In this document: positions 46,472 to 56,148 of the stretch, one piece after another
How the letters are laid out: each line of letters begins with the position of its first letter
Numbering within the stretch: the first letter of the stretch is position 1
From: Celeribacter litoreus
GTDB taxonomy: Bacteria; Pseudomonadota; Alphaproteobacteria; Rhodobacterales; Rhodobacteraceae
Length of the DNA: 64,000 nt
Direction of reading: 5' to 3'
Assembly (NCBI RefSeq): GCF_020165855.1
Contig: NZ_JAIUFY010000015.1
Location: forward strand, 129,316 to 193,315
Position numbers and translations under genes: made by a program
Notes under the pieces: generated by a model
Told to the model about the DNA's origin: nothing
The model's database searches: none
Seen by the model: the letters and a program-made list of their open reading frames with translations, nothing else

Positions 46472-47066
46472 ATTCTCCCGCAGTCTTGCTCTGAGGGAGA
46501 TCCGCATATCCCGTGACCATCGGTTTCACGAGATTTTCGCCTTTTCGTTTCTTATACCAGAAGATCGCGCCAATGTGCGCGACGACCATCAGGAGCAAGA
46601 GGGTCGAAAGCGGTTCGTGTAGCGAGAGGGCCTTACGTGCGGTGCTCGCCGACACATACTGAGCGAGCGGTCCGACGTTGATGTAGTCTTCCGGATCGGC
46701 GAGCAGGCCACTTGCAATTTGCATCGCGAGGACGACCAGAACGCCAACAACAAAGAGCGCACCGACAGGATTGTGGCCGAAGCTGCGCGAGGGCTCTTTC
46801 AGCGGGAGCGTTTTTGCGTAGGAGATGACCTGTTTTGGCCCCCGGACGAAATTCACAAACTTCGCAGTGTGAAATCCGAAGAGTCCCCATAGGACACGGA
46901 GCACCACAATCCCCGCCACCGTATAGCCTGCGTAAAAGTGCAGGGTCATCTGGTTCGGGCCGAATTTCCCGAGACCCCACGCGGTGGCGAAAGAGATCAC
47001 AAGCGCCCAGTGAAGGACCCGTACAACCGGGTCCCACACGTAGGTATTTTCGAGATGGTCAGACAT
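46470..47066 (-). CDS. Cytochrome b561-family membrane protein
   Basis: This 198-residue integral membrane protein has four hydrophobic segments and the cytochrome b561/Ni-Fe hydrogenase cytochrome b pattern. The first helix carries VLHWALV (H19), the second LHFYAGY (H43), and later helices LSLHEPL and VVAHIGAIF, giving candidate heme ligands on opposite sides. It starts 22 nt after the cytochrome c' gene, on the same strand, so the two are one operon. It probably passes quinol electrons to a periplasmic acceptor; cytochrome c' next door is the obvious candidate. Confidence 0.85.
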   Translation of the reverse strand: MSDHLENTYVWDPVVRVLHWALVISFATAWGLGKFGPNQMTLHFYAGYTVAGIVVLRVLWGLFGFHTAKFVNFVRGPKQVISYAKTLPLKEPSRSFGHNPVGALFVVGVLVVLAMQIASGLLADPEDYINVGPLAQYVSASTARKALSLHEPLSTLLLLMVVAHIGAIFWYKKRKGENLVKPMVTGYADLPQSKTAGE

Positions 47067-47088
47067 GAATTACGTGCTCGTGCCCAGT

Positions 47089-47547
47089 TCAGAAATCGGA
47101 GGCACGGTAATCGTCGTGGCACGCTTTGCAAGTCCCGCCGAGTTGGCCAACGGCAGGGCGAAGGGCGTCGAGGCCGTCTCCGGCGACCTCATTGAGGGCC
47201 ACGACAGCCTCATAGAATGCCATCCCTTTCTCCTGAAAGCCGTCCATGTCTTCCCAGATGGCCGCTTCTGCACGCGTTTCACCCATCAGGTCGTCGTTGG
47301 ACGTGCCCGGTGCGAAGAGATCAGTGATGGTGTATCCGCCCAGCGTCATCAGGTCTTGCGCGGTTTGTGAGGCGAGTTCCGCGTCATAGTCGATTTTCCC
47401 CTGCGCCATGCCGCCGAGGGTGCTCATCTCGAAACCGACGAGGGTGAAGAAGGCGCGGCGGGCTTTGGCGGTGTCGGAGGGCGATTGGGCAAAAGCGCCG
47501 GTGGCGGCGGTTGCCGCAATTACGGTGGAAATAAGAAGTTTACGCAT
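47089..47547 (-). CDS. Cytochrome c'
   Basis: This 152-residue periplasmic protein has a signal peptide (about 1-20) and a four-helix cytochrome c' fold. The heme-binding motif CKACHDDYRA is near the C-terminus, in the expected position for the c' family (heme attached near the C-terminal helix). The family binds NO and CO and helps resist nitrosative stress in several bacteria. It is the first gene of a two-gene unit with a cytochrome b561. No NO-linked gene or FNR-type site is clear nearby. Confidence 0.88.
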   Translation of the reverse strand: MRKLLISTVIAATAATGAFAQSPSDTAKARRAFFTLVGFEMSTLGGMAQGKIDYDAELASQTAQDLMTLGGYTITDLFAPGTSNDDLMGETRAEAAIWEDMDGFQEKGMAFYEAVVALNEVAGDGLDALRPAVGQLGGTCKACHDDYRASDF

Positions 47548-47661
47548 TTGAGAGGTTTCCCTGTCTGGTCACACAAAAAGAAATGGCTTGTCGCTCACGC
47601 GGTTCCTTGAGTGTGCCATAGGATATGGAAAATTGAATGTGACAATCTGGCGATGACACGC

Positions 47662-47687
47662 ATTTGACCGCCCGAAGGCGGTCAAAT
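47662..47687 (-). terminator. 11-bp hairpin with UUCG loop after pepN
   Basis: ATTTGACCGCC (47662-47672) pairs perfectly with GGCGGTCAAAT (47677-47687). On the minus strand the 4-nt loop is TTCG, an unusually stable tetraloop. It lies just after the pepN stop on that strand, but no T-run follows, so it may protect the transcript end or stop transcription weakly. Confidence 0.6.
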
Positions 47688-47744
47688 CTTTGTTATGGTT
47701 GCGCAAACCTGCTCAGGCGGGCCTGTGCGGCGCTCTCTTTTCTA

Positions 47745-50294
47745 TCAGGCCGACAGGATGCGTGTGACCATCTCTGTGGTATCTCGAGAGAGCTTCGGCG
47801 TGGCGAGGATGCGCTCCAGTTCCGCCTTGATCATGGCCTGACGATCGGCGTCGTAGCGCTTCCACGTCTCGAACGCGCCGGACATGCGGGCGGTCGTTTG
47901 CGGGTTCAGTGCGTCGAGGCTAATCAATTGATCTGCAAGCAATTTATAGGCCGCGCCGCTCGCGTGGTGGAAGCCCGCATGGTTCGCCGTCAGCGCGCCG
48001 AAGACTGCGCGGAAGCGGTTCGGGTTCTTGTTTGTAAACGCTGGATGCTGCGTCAGATCATTTGCAACCTGCACCGCCTTCTCAGGGGCGGCGGAGGCGA
48101 CCTGCATCATGAACCATTTGTCCATGACGAGACGGTCCTCTTTCCATTGCGTTTCAAAAGCTTGGAGCTCCTCTGTGCCCAGATCAGCGGACAAAAGCGC
48201 CTGCAAGGCACCCGCCTGTTCGGTCATATTGTCGGCCTGCGCGAAGAGTTGTTTCGCGGCCTCTCCACCGTCATTGAGCGTCAAAAGAGACAGCGCGGCG
48301 AGGCTCAAAGAGCGACGACCGGAGCCCTCTGCGTCGGGCTTATAAGTGCCCGGTTCGGTGGGTCGGAACACTGTCGGCAAAACGTGGGACAAGTGTCGGG
48401 CAAGGTGTCGGCGCAGGCTCTCGCGGGCCTCGTAAATTTTCATCGGATCAGGCGTCACGCCCGCGTCGAACAGCGTCTGCGCCAGATCGTCCTGCGATGG
48501 CAGCCCGAGGACCAGAGCGCGGAAGGCAGGGTCTTGGGTGTCGTCTGCGACAACCGACTTGATTGCGTCGAGATAGGCAGCGGCGGGCTCCGTGCCCTCG
48601 GTGATCAGCGCGATGAGTGTGTCCTTCGCGAGCATCCGACCCATCTCCCATGTCTGGAACGGATCGGTGTCGTGGGCCAGAAGGAAGGCCCGAGTCTCCG
48701 CGTCCATCTCGCGCTCCAAAATCACAGGCGCGGAGAAGTCGCGCAGCACAGAGGCCACCGGACGCGCGCCGAGACCGTCGAAGGTAAAGCTCTGCTCCGC
48801 TTCGGTCATTTCGAGCACGGTGGTCGGCACCACTTCGTCGCCATTCGGACCGATCAGGCCGACGGCAATCGGGATCACCTGCGGGTTCTTCTCTGTCTGG
48901 CCGGGGGTTGCGGGCGTCGTCTGCGTAAAGGTGAGCGTGAGGGTGCCATCTTCCCATGTCTCGGTCATCTTGAGGCGCGGGGTGCCGGCCTGACTATACC
49001 ATTGCTTGAACTGGGACAGGTCGCGGCCAGTCACGTCCTCGAACACGGTCAGCCAGTCCTCAATCGTGACGGCCTGACCGTCGTGGCGGTCAAAGTAGAG
49101 ATCGCAGCCTTTCGAATAGGCCTCATCCCCGATCAGGCGGCGGAGCATGCCGATGATCTCTGCGCCTTTCTCATAGACGGTCGCGGTGTAGAAGTTGTTG
49201 ATCTCCACAAAGCTCTCGGGGCGCACAGGGTGGGCGAGGGGGCCGTTGTCCTCACGGAACTGGCGGGCGCGGAGGATCATCACCTCTTCGATGCGTTTGA
49301 CCGCATGGCTGCGCATGTCGCCGGAGAACATCTGGTCGCGGTAGACGGTCAGGCCCTCTTTGAGGCAGAGTTGGAACCAGTCGCGGCAGGTGATGCGGTT
49401 GCCGGTCCAGTTGTGGAAATACTCGTGGGCGATGATGCCCTCGACCCGTTCGAAGTTCGCGTCGGTGGAAGTTTCCTGAGAGGCGAGAACACAGGACGAG
49501 TTGAAGACGTTCAAACCCTTGTTCTCCATTGCGCCCATGTTGAAGTCATCGACGGCGACGATGTTGAAAATGTCCAAATCGTACTCGCGTCCGTAGGTGT
49601 CCTCGTCCCACTTCATCGAGTCCTTGAGCGCCTGCATCCCGAAGGCGCATTTGCCTTCATCTCCGGGACGGACCCAGATGTTCAGTTCGACGTCCTTGCC
49701 GGATTTGGTGGTGAAGGTGCCGGGGTGGTTGATCAGATCGCCCGCGACGAGGGCGAAGAGATAGGCGGGCTTTGGCCACGGGTCTTGCCATTCGACAAAA
49801 CCCTCCCCTTTGGTGAGCGGGTTGCCGTTCGACATCATGACGGGCAGGTCGCCCTCGATGCGGACGGTGAAGGTTGCCATGACGTCGGGGCGGTCGGGGT
49901 AGAAAGTGATCTTGCGGAAGCCTTCGGCCTCACACTGGGTGCAATACATGCCGTTGGACATATAGAGCCCTTCGAGCGCGGTGTTGGTTTCGGGCGAGAT
50001 TTCGACCTCGGCCTCCCACACGAACGGCGCGTCGGGCACATCGGCCTCAAGCCCGCCTTCGACCATGCGTGGCGTGATCTCTGCGCCGTCGATTTTGGCC
50101 GAGATCAGTTTGAGTTCTTCGCCGTGCAGGAAGAACCGTTTGTCGGTGGCGGCAGGGTTTGGTGTGAAGGCAATTTTCGACAGGACGCGCGTCGCGGTCG
50201 GGGCAAGTTGAAATGTGAGGTGGACGCTTTCGATCTCATACCCGAACGGGGTGTAATCCGCGAGGTAGATGGTTTGCGGTGCGCTGTCTTTCAT
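47745..50294 (-). CDS. pepN: Aminopeptidase N
   Basis: PepN is a zinc M1-family aminopeptidase that removes N-terminal residues from peptides. The 849-residue product carries the exopeptidase motif GAMENKGL and the zinc motif HEYFHNWTGNR with the distant Glu in LKEGLTVYRDQMF. The C-terminal half is the helical domain typical of E. coli-type PepN. The start at 50294 follows AAAGGG and is preferred to a longer frame from 50423. The plus strand opposite is open for 878 codons, which I treat as a codon-bias artefact. Confidence 0.95.
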   Translation of the reverse strand: MKDSAPQTIYLADYTPFGYEIESVHLTFQLAPTATRVLSKIAFTPNPAATDKRFFLHGEELKLISAKIDGAEITPRMVEGGLEADVPDAPFVWEAEVEISPETNTALEGLYMSNGMYCTQCEAEGFRKITFYPDRPDVMATFTVRIEGDLPVMMSNGNPLTKGEGFVEWQDPWPKPAYLFALVAGDLINHPGTFTTKSGKDVELNIWVRPGDEGKCAFGMQALKDSMKWDEDTYGREYDLDIFNIVAVDDFNMGAMENKGLNVFNSSCVLASQETSTDANFERVEGIIAHEYFHNWTGNRITCRDWFQLCLKEGLTVYRDQMFSGDMRSHAVKRIEEVMILRARQFREDNGPLAHPVRPESFVEINNFYTATVYEKGAEIIGMLRRLIGDEAYSKGCDLYFDRHDGQAVTIEDWLTVFEDVTGRDLSQFKQWYSQAGTPRLKMTETWEDGTLTLTFTQTTPATPGQTEKNPQVIPIAVGLIGPNGDEVVPTTVLEMTEAEQSFTFDGLGARPVASVLRDFSAPVILEREMDAETRAFLLAHDTDPFQTWEMGRMLAKDTLIALITEGTEPAAAYLDAIKSVVADDTQDPAFRALVLGLPSQDDLAQTLFDAGVTPDPMKIYEARESLRRHLARHLSHVLPTVFRPTEPGTYKPDAEGSGRRSLSLAALSLLTLNDGGEAAKQLFAQADNMTEQAGALQALLSADLGTEELQAFETQWKEDRLVMDKWFMMQVASAAPEKAVQVANDLTQHPAFTNKNPNRFRAVFGALTANHAGFHHASGAAYKLLADQLISLDALNPQTTARMSGAFETWKRYDADRQAMIKAELERILATPKLSRDTTEMVTRILSA

Positions 50295-50404
50295 TGGTGA
50301 CCCTTTGGAATTGGAACCTGTATTCGTCTCGGACGTTAGTCCTCTGAGCAGGGGGCTGCAACTCATGCCCCCGTGATGAGAAATAGAGATGAAAGGAAGA
50401 GACC

Positions 50405-50593
50405 ATGTCCGCTCCTGACACAAATCTTGAAACGCAAGAAAAGCAGCACAAAGTTCCCCTGATCGGGATTATTTCCGCGGTGCTCGTCGGTCTGTTGATG
50501 CTCTTTGGTGTTATGAACCTCGCATTTGACGACGAGTCCACGGAGCCGTCGCCCGTCGTAACCGAAGGTGACGCGAGCCCGATCGCGGAATAA
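50405..50593 (+). CDS. Small single-helix membrane protein
   Basis: This 62-residue protein has a charged N-terminus, one hydrophobic helix (about 18-42; LIGIISAVLVGLLMLFGVM) and an acidic, proline-containing tail. A good AGGAAGAG ribosome site precedes the ATG. I do not recognise a family. It lies in the region between pepN and glcB, reading toward glcB, and may be in its transcript or have its own. Confidence 0.55.
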   Translation: MSAPDTNLETQEKQHKVPLIGIISAVLVGLLMLFGVMNLAFDDESTEPSPVVTEGDASPIAE

Positions 50594-50652
50594 TCGGGAC
50601 CCGCGCAGATGTGCGGCAGGCCTTTGCAGGGGGCATCAGGACGGGGCGTTTG

Positions 50653-50668
50653 GTTTCCGATAGGAAAC
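50653..50668. promoter_or_regulatory. Inverted repeat upstream of glcB
   Basis: GTTTCC (50653-50658) and GGAAAC (50663-50668) are perfect inverted copies 4 nt apart, 47 nt upstream of glcB. It may be an operator for the glyoxylate genes, but no known consensus was matched. Confidence 0.4.
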
Positions 50669-50714
50669 TGATTAAAGTCCTTCTGAAATACAGCCCTTAG
50701 AAGGTGATTCCCAT

Positions 50715-52856
50715 ATGACGCGTATCGACAAATTCGGCCTCCAGGTCGCCCCCGAGATTGCCCAATTCATCGAGACCGAGGCCCTTCCGGGCACGGGTGT
50801 GGATGTCGGGGCGTTTTGGGAGGGTTTGTCGGCGCTCGTGCATGAGCTTGGCCCGAAGAACCGCGCGCTCCTCGCTAAACGCGACGCGATCCAGAGCCAG
50901 ATCGACGAATGGCACCTCGCCCGCAAGGGGCAGGATCATGATCCCGAGGCCTACGCCGCGTTCCTGCGTGAGATTGGCTACCTCGTTGAAGAGGGCCCCG
51001 ACTTCACTGTCGAGACCTCGAACATCGATCCGGAATTCGCCACCAAACCGGGCCCGCAGCTCGTGGTGCCGATTACGAATGCACGCTACGCCCTCAACGC
51101 CGCCAATGCGCGGTGGGGGTCTCTTTACGATGCGCTCTACGGCACGGATGCGCTGGGCGATCTGCCGACGGGCAAAGGGTATGATGCGGACCGTGGCGCA
51201 CGGGTTATCGCATGGGCAAAAGCGCATCTCGACGCAGCTGCTCCGCTCGCGGGTGGAAGCTGGGCCGATGTGACCGCGCTCACCGTGAAAAACGGGATGC
51301 TCCTCGTAGATGGCGCGATGGGGGAGACGGGTCTGGCCGATCCCGCACAGTTCGCGGGTTCCTCCGAGGGTCACGTCCTCCTGCAAAAGAACGGTCTTTA
51401 CATCGACATCGTGATTGATCCGTCCACGCCGGTTGGCGCGCAGGATAAGGCGGGGATTTCCGACATTCTGGTCGAGGCCGCCGTCTCCGCCATCATGGAT
51501 TGCGAAGATTCTGTGGCCGCTGTGGACGCCGAAGAGAAAGTCGGCGCGTACCGCAACTGGCTCGGCCTGATGAAGGGCGATCTGACAGAAGAAGTTGCGA
51601 AGGGCGGCAAGATCTTTACCCGCGCGCTCAATCCGGACCGCGTATTCACGTCGCCTGAAGGCGCCGAGATCACGCTACAAGGTCGCGCTATGATGCTTGT
51701 CCGCAACGTCGGACACTTGATGACGAACCCTGCGATCCTCGACAAAGACGGGATCGAGATCGGTGAAGGCATCATGGATTCGCTTGTGACCGTGATGATT
51801 GCGATGCACGACCTGCAAAAGACCGAAGGCCCGCGCAACTCCGTCGAAGGCTCTGTCTATGTTGTGAAGCCGAAAATGCATGGCCCCGAAGAGGTCGCCT
51901 TTGCGGATGAGATTTTCACCCGCGTCGAAGCAATTCTCGGCCTGCCGCAATACACCGTCAAACTCGGTATCATGGACGAAGAGCGCCGCACCTCGGTGAA
52001 CCTCAAGGAATGTATCCGCGCGGCAAAGCATCGTGTGGCATTTATCAACACAGGCTTCCTCGATCGCACCGGCGACGAAATCCACACCTCGATGGAAGCG
52101 GGTCCGATGATCCGCAAAGGCGAGATGAAGGATCAGCCGTGGATCAAATCCTATGAGGAGCGCAACGTGGACATCGGCCTTGCCTGCGGTCTCAAAGGCA
52201 AAGCCCAGATCGGCAAAGGCATGTGGGCCATGCCGGACCTGATGCACGCCATGCTGGAAACCAAGATCGGCCACCCGAAAGCGGGCGCGACCTGTGCATG
52301 GGTACCGTCGCCGACAGCCGCGACGCTGCATGCAACGCATTATCATAAGGTCGACGTTTTCGCCGTTCAGGACGAAATCGCCGCTGGCGGTGCGCGTGGA
52401 ACGCTCGAAGATCTGATCACCATTCCGGTCGCAAAAGGCGTGAACTGGTCGGATGAAGAAATCACCGCCGAAGTCGAGAACAATGCGCAGGGGATCCTTG
52501 GCTACGTTGTCCGTTGGATTGATCAGGGCGTGGGCTGTTCCAAAGTGCCGGACATTCATGACGTTGGTCTGATGGAAGACCGCGCCACCTGCCGGATTTC
52601 GTCTCAGGGTCTCGCCAACTGGCTGCACCACGGCGTTGTCTCCGAGGAGCAGGTCATGGCGGCCATGAAGAAGATGGCAGCTGTCGTGGACCGTCAAAAC
52701 GCCGACGATCCGCTCTATCGCCCGATGGCGCCAGCGTTTGACGGGTTCGCGTTCAAGGCGGCCTGTGATCTCGTGTTCGAGGGTCGTGTCCAGCCGTCCG
52801 GCTACACGGAGCCGGTTCTGCACGCCCGTCGTCTGGAGATGAAGGCGGAGGCCTGA
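50715..52856 (+). CDS. glcB: Malate synthase G
   Basis: GlcB condenses glyoxylate and acetyl-CoA to malate. The 713-residue product is the long G form. Motifs include [87 protein letters not shown] and [18 protein letters not shown]. The GlcG-like gene follows after 3 nt, and both probably act in glycolate/glyoxylate use. No isocitrate lyase gene is in the window. Confidence 0.97.
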   Translation: MTRIDKFGLQVAPEIAQFIETEALPGTGVDVGAFWEGLSALVHELGPKNRALLAKRDAIQSQIDEWHLARKGQDHDPEAYAAFLREIGYLVEEGPDFTVETSNIDPEFATKPGPQLVVPITNARYALNAANARWGSLYDALYGTDALGDLPTGKGYDADRGARVIAWAKAHLDAAAPLAGGSWADVTALTVKNGMLLVDGAMGETGLADPAQFAGSSEGHVLLQKNGLYIDIVIDPSTPVGAQDKAGISDILVEAAVSAIMDCEDSVAAVDAEEKVGAYRNWLGLMKGDLTEEVAKGGKIFTRALNPDRVFTSPEGAEITLQGRAMMLVRNVGHLMTNPAILDKDGIEIGEGIMDSLVTVMIAMHDLQKTEGPRNSVEGSVYVVKPKMHGPEEVAFADEIFTRVEAILGLPQYTVKLGIMDEERRTSVNLKECIRAAKHRVAFINTGFLDRTGDEIHTSMEAGPMIRKGEMKDQPWIKSYEERNVDIGLACGLKGKAQIGKGMWAMPDLMHAMLETKIGHPKAGATCAWVPSPTAATLHATHYHKVDVFAVQDEIAAGGARGTLEDLITIPVAKGVNWSDEEITAEVENNAQGILGYVVRWIDQGVGCSKVPDIHDVGLMEDRATCRISSQGLANWLHHGVVSEEQVMAAMKKMAAVVDRQNADDPLYRPMAPAFDGFAFKAACDLVFEGRVQPSGYTEPVLHARRLEMKAEA

Positions 52857-52859
52857 GCG

Positions 52860-53285
52860 ATGACGGAGATCACGCTGTCTCAGGCGCAGACGATTATCGC
52901 TACGGCCATGGCGCATGGCGAAAGTCTCGGGTGGAACCCGCTTAGTGTTGTGGTGCTCGACGCAGGCGGCCACGTGCAGGCGTTTGCCCGCGCAGACGCC
53001 GCTCCGCCGGGCCGGTTTGATCTCGCGCATGCCAAGGCGAAGGGCGCGGTTCTGATGGGGCTCAACGGTTCAGAGTTGGCGGATCGCGCGGAGCGGATGC
53101 CGGAACTCATCTCGGGCGCAAGAGCGGCTTTCGGGCAACTCGTGGCGCTCCCGGGGAGTGTTTTGGTGCTCTCCACAGAGGGTGCCGTGATCGGGGCCGT
53201 CGGGGTCGCAGGCGATACGCCGGAGCATGACGCCGAGGCCGCCCGCGCCGGCATCACAGCAGCGGGCCTGAACGCGCGTCCATGA
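52860..53285 (+). CDS. GlcG/HbpS-family protein
   Basis: This 141-residue soluble protein belongs to the GlcG/HbpS family (heme-binding-protein-like fold). It has the LSVVVLDAGGHVQAFARADAA segment, the AHAKAKGAVLMGLNGSELADRA segment and a C-terminal AVGVAGDTPEHD motif. GlcG proteins sit beside malate synthase G or glycolate oxidase genes, and their role is unknown. Start is 3 nt after glcB, so it is co-transcribed. Confidence 0.87.
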   Translation: MTEITLSQAQTIIATAMAHGESLGWNPLSVVVLDAGGHVQAFARADAAPPGRFDLAHAKAKGAVLMGLNGSELADRAERMPELISGARAAFGQLVALPGSVLVLSTEGAVIGAVGVAGDTPEHDAEAARAGITAAGLNARP

Positions 53286-53436
53286 GGCGTTTAAGCGCGA
53301 AAATGCGCGTGACCAAAAAACGGGCGGCGCAATCGTGCGCACAACGGTTGTGCTCAGGCCAACGAAGCTCCGACGCTCTCTCCCCCTTTTCTCTCGGACC
53401 AAAGCCATTATGGTAAGGCCAAAAGGGGACTAAGAC

Positions 53437-54213
53437 ATGTCGCGGCCCGTCGTTGGTATCATTGGTAACTCGGACCTATTGAACGGTCAGTATCCCGCCT
53501 ACACGGGCGGACGTATGAATGCGGAGGCCGTGTCGGAGGTGTCCGGCTGTCTCCCTCTGCTCATTCCTGCTGATCCCAATTTTGTGTCCGTTGCAGAGCT
53601 GATGGAGGCCTGCGACGGCTTTCTCTTCACTGGCGGTCGGCCAAATGTGCACCCCGAAGAGTATGGTGAACCTGAAACCGAAGCACACGGGGCCTTTGAT
53701 CGGTGTCGCGATGCGGTGGCTCTGCCGCTGATCCGCGCCTGCGTCGAAAAGGGGCAACCGTTTCTCGGGATTTGCCGCGGGTTTCAGGAGGTCAACGTCG
53801 CGATGGGCGGGACGCTCTATCCGGAAATCCGGGACCTGCCGGGGCGCATGAACCACCGGATGCCGCCGGATGGGACGATTGAAGAGAAATTCGCGCTTCG
53901 CCATCCTGTGAAATTCGCCAAAGGCGGCGTGTTCGAGGCGCTTCTGGGGTCTGAAGAGGTGATGACCAACACGCTCCACGGTCAGGGGATCAAGAAACCT
54001 GGCGCGCGGATCGTGGTTGAGGGCTATGCCCCCGACGGAACGCCCGAGGCAATCTACGTGAAAGATGCGCCGGGCTTCACGCTCGCGGTGCAATGGCACC
54101 CTGAATACCGCGCAGGCGAGGATCCTGTTTCGAAGCCCCTGTTCGAAGCATTTGGCAAGGCCGTTTATGCCTTCTCGAATGCGCGCAAAGGTGAGTTGCA
54201 AGAGACCGCTTAA
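53437..54213 (+). CDS. Class I glutamine-amidotransferase-like hydrolase (PuuD-like)
   Basis: This 258-residue protein is a class I glutamine-amidotransferase fold resembling gamma-glutamyl-gamma-aminobutyrate hydrolase (PuuD). The catalytic Cys is in FLGICRGFQEVNVAMGGTLY (the GICRG motif). The His-Glu pair is in QWHPEYRAG. It probably cleaves a gamma-glutamyl amide, perhaps in polyamine use, but no polyamine gene is near. A GGGG-type site precedes the ATG. Confidence 0.88.
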   Translation: MSRPVVGIIGNSDLLNGQYPAYTGGRMNAEAVSEVSGCLPLLIPADPNFVSVAELMEACDGFLFTGGRPNVHPEEYGEPETEAHGAFDRCRDAVALPLIRACVEKGQPFLGICRGFQEVNVAMGGTLYPEIRDLPGRMNHRMPPDGTIEEKFALRHPVKFAKGGVFEALLGSEEVMTNTLHGQGIKKPGARIVVEGYAPDGTPEAIYVKDAPGFTLAVQWHPEYRAGEDPVSKPLFEAFGKAVYAFSNARKGELQETA

Positions 54214-54378
54214 TACGCGGCTTTGAAGGTCACTCTGCGTGATTCAATTGTGAATGTTTCGTGGAAAGTCTTTCCTGAATGCTGCCCTTTTCACGCGGCG
54301 CGCTGCGCCTAGCTTTCCGGTGATCGGGCGGGCTGTCTGGATGGCTTGCCAAAAGTTATGGAAAAGAAGAGGCGTCTC

Positions 54379-55161
54379 ATGAAGATTGATTTGTCAGGGA
54401 AAACGGCAATTGTAACCGGCTCAACCGGAGGAATCGGGCTGGCGATTGCAACCGGACTGGCCGAGGCCGGAGCAGATGTCGTCATCACTGGACGCACGCA
54501 AGAGAGTGTCGATTCCGCGCTCGCGCAGATCGGCGGAGACAGCGTCCGCGGCGTGGTGGCTGATTTGGGCACGTCAGAGGGCTGTGCGACGCTGATCGCG
54601 GCGGAGCCGGAGGCGGATATCCTGATCAACAACCTCGGTATCTATGGTCGTAAGGACTATTTTGATCTGACGGATGACGATTGGGAGACCTATTTCCAGA
54701 TCAACGTCATGAGCGGTGTGCGCCTGTCGCGTCACTACGCCGAAGGCATGCGTGCCCGCGGGTGGGGGCGCATCCAGTTCATCTCCAGCGAATCCGCGCT
54801 CAACATTCCATTTGATATGGTTCAGTATGGCGTCTCCAAATCGGCGCTTCAGGGTCTGTCGCGCGGTTTGGCCAAGGTTCTGGCGCGAACCGGCGTGACC
54901 GTGAACACGATCTTGCCTGGTCCGACCCGCACCGAAGGCGCAGGTCGGATGCTGAGCGCGATGGCGGAAGAACGTGGCGTGAGCGTCGAAGAAGCGGAGG
55001 CTCTCTTTCTGCAGGAAAAACGTCCCTCCGGCCTCTTGGGGCGTTTCGCTTCGCCGGAGGAAGTGGCCGCGATGTGCGTCTACGTTGCCTCCCCGCAGGC
55101 GAGTGCGACAACGGGCGCGGCACTCAAGGTCGAGGGCGGGATCGTCGAGAGCATCGCCTAA
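54379..55161 (+). CDS. Short-chain dehydrogenase/reductase
   Basis: This 260-residue SDR oxidoreductase has the cofactor motif TGSTGGIGLAIATGL (about 12-26), ILINNLGIYGR, the catalytic Ser in SSESALN and the YGVSKSAL Tyr-Lys pair. A long insertion-free C-terminus closes with ATTGAALKVEGG. The substrate is not inferable. The ATG at 54379 has AGAGG 6 nt upstream. It converges on the GNAT gene with a 4-nt overlap. Confidence 0.9.
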   Translation: MKIDLSGKTAIVTGSTGGIGLAIATGLAEAGADVVITGRTQESVDSALAQIGGDSVRGVVADLGTSEGCATLIAAEPEADILINNLGIYGRKDYFDLTDDDWETYFQINVMSGVRLSRHYAEGMRARGWGRIQFISSESALNIPFDMVQYGVSKSALQGLSRGLAKVLARTGVTVNTILPGPTRTEGAGRMLSAMAEERGVSVEEAEALFLQEKRPSGLLGRFASPEEVAAMCVYVASPQASATTGAALKVEGGIVESIA

Positions 55162-55631
55162 GACGACGAGAGCTGTTTTTCCATCCTGAAATTTTCAATT
55201 GCGACGGCGTTGCGGATCACGGTCTGCTGCGCCGTCACCGACCATCCCCGTTTCTCGAAAAAGCGGCGGGCGAGATGGGAGGCCTCGGTTTCCATGTGGG
55301 AGAGACCGAGCCGTCGCGCCTCGTTCTCACAGGCGTCATAGAGTTTTCCGGCGGTGCCTTTGCCCATCTCTGACGGGTGGACATAGGCCAGATCAATGAA
55401 CCCGTCCGTTCCCATCGCAAAGAAACCGCGAATCCGACCCCAGCGCGTTGCCCCGATGGCAAAGCCGTGGGTGATCATTTCGGGCCAGTCTTCGTGGGGG
55501 CGCGCGGTCTTCGGCGCCCAGGCGGCGCGTTGTTCGGATGAATAATGCGCCTTTGCGCCTTCATGCACGGCATGTAGGAAAACCCGATGGCAGGCAGCGG
55601 AATCTTTTCGGGTCAAAGGGCGCAATTTCAT
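55158..55631 (-). CDS. GNAT-family acetyltransferase
   Basis: A 157-residue protein with the GNAT fold: a hydrophobic strand before AYVHPSEMGKGTAGKLYDACENEARR (acetyl-CoA-binding loop) and LSHMETEASHLARRFFEKRGW. The acceptor is unknown. The ATG has an AAGGGAGG site. It is convergent with the SDR gene (4-nt overlap) and divergent from the next methyltransferase-like gene. Confidence 0.82.
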   Translation of the reverse strand: MKLRPLTRKDSAACHRVFLHAVHEGAKAHYSSEQRAAWAPKTARPHEDWPEMITHGFAIGATRWGRIRGFFAMGTDGFIDLAYVHPSEMGKGTAGKLYDACENEARRLGLSHMETEASHLARRFFEKRGWSVTAQQTVIRNAVAIENFRMEKQLSSS

Positions 55632-55677
55632 GCCTCCCTTCTAGCCTCGGGCGGGATCACGCGCTAGCGTCGCTTGC

Positions 55678-56121
55678 ATGCGTCACCTTGATTATCCCCC
55701 GATCTGGACCGTGGCCTTTATGGCCGTCACCTACCTCTTCGCGCGTTTTGGTATCGAAATTGCTACACCGTTCTTTGTGCAATTGATCGGTTGCGCCATC
55801 ATTTTGATCGGGCTGTGTCTGATGATCCTCGCTGTTTACGCCATGTGGCGGCACCGCACGACGGTGATCCCGCATCGCGTGCCGACGTCAATCGTGACGG
55901 ATGGGGTTTACAGATTTACACGAAACCCGATTTATCTTGGTGACGTCTTTACTCTCGGAGGCGTTGCATTACTGTGCGGCAGCCCGATAGGTGTCGTTCT
56001 GATCCCGGTCTTTATGATCGTGATCGAGCGGCGGTTTATCAGGGAGGAAGAAAACTGGCTGAGGACGGAATTTCGTGAGGAATTTCAAACCTGGGCCGCT
56101 CATACACGGCGTTGGCTGTGA
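55678..56121 (+). CDS. PEMT/ICMT-family membrane methyltransferase
   Basis: This 147-residue membrane protein has four hydrophobic segments and the isoprenylcysteine carboxyl methyltransferase/phospholipid methyltransferase C-terminal signature. A VYRFTRNPIYLGDVFTLGG segment (RHP-like NP motif) and the EENWLRTEFREEFQTWAAHTRRW tail are characteristic. It uses SAM to methylate a small lipid or protein, but the substrate is unknown. No clear Shine-Dalgarno precedes the ATG. Confidence 0.82.
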   Translation: MRHLDYPPIWTVAFMAVTYLFARFGIEIATPFFVQLIGCAIILIGLCLMILAVYAMWRHRTTVIPHRVPTSIVTDGVYRFTRNPIYLGDVFTLGGVALLCGSPIGVVLIPVFMIVIERRFIREEENWLRTEFREEFQTWAAHTRRWL

Positions 56122-56133
56122 CGCGCTGTCACA
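56117..56133. promoter_or_regulatory. TGTGAC inverted repeat at the methyltransferase 3' end, upstream of pntA
   Basis: TGTGAC (56117-56122) and GTCACA (56128-56133) are perfect inverted copies 5 nt apart, overlapping the end of the methyltransferase gene and 98 nt upstream of pntA. It has a CRP/FNR-like look but does not match a consensus I can name. Confidence 0.4.
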
Positions 56134-56148
56134 GAATCTACGACCATT

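Noticed and set aside
47664-50300. 878-codon open frame on the plus strand opposite pepN
   Set aside because: It overlaps the clearly identified M1 aminopeptidase and shows no domain of its own.
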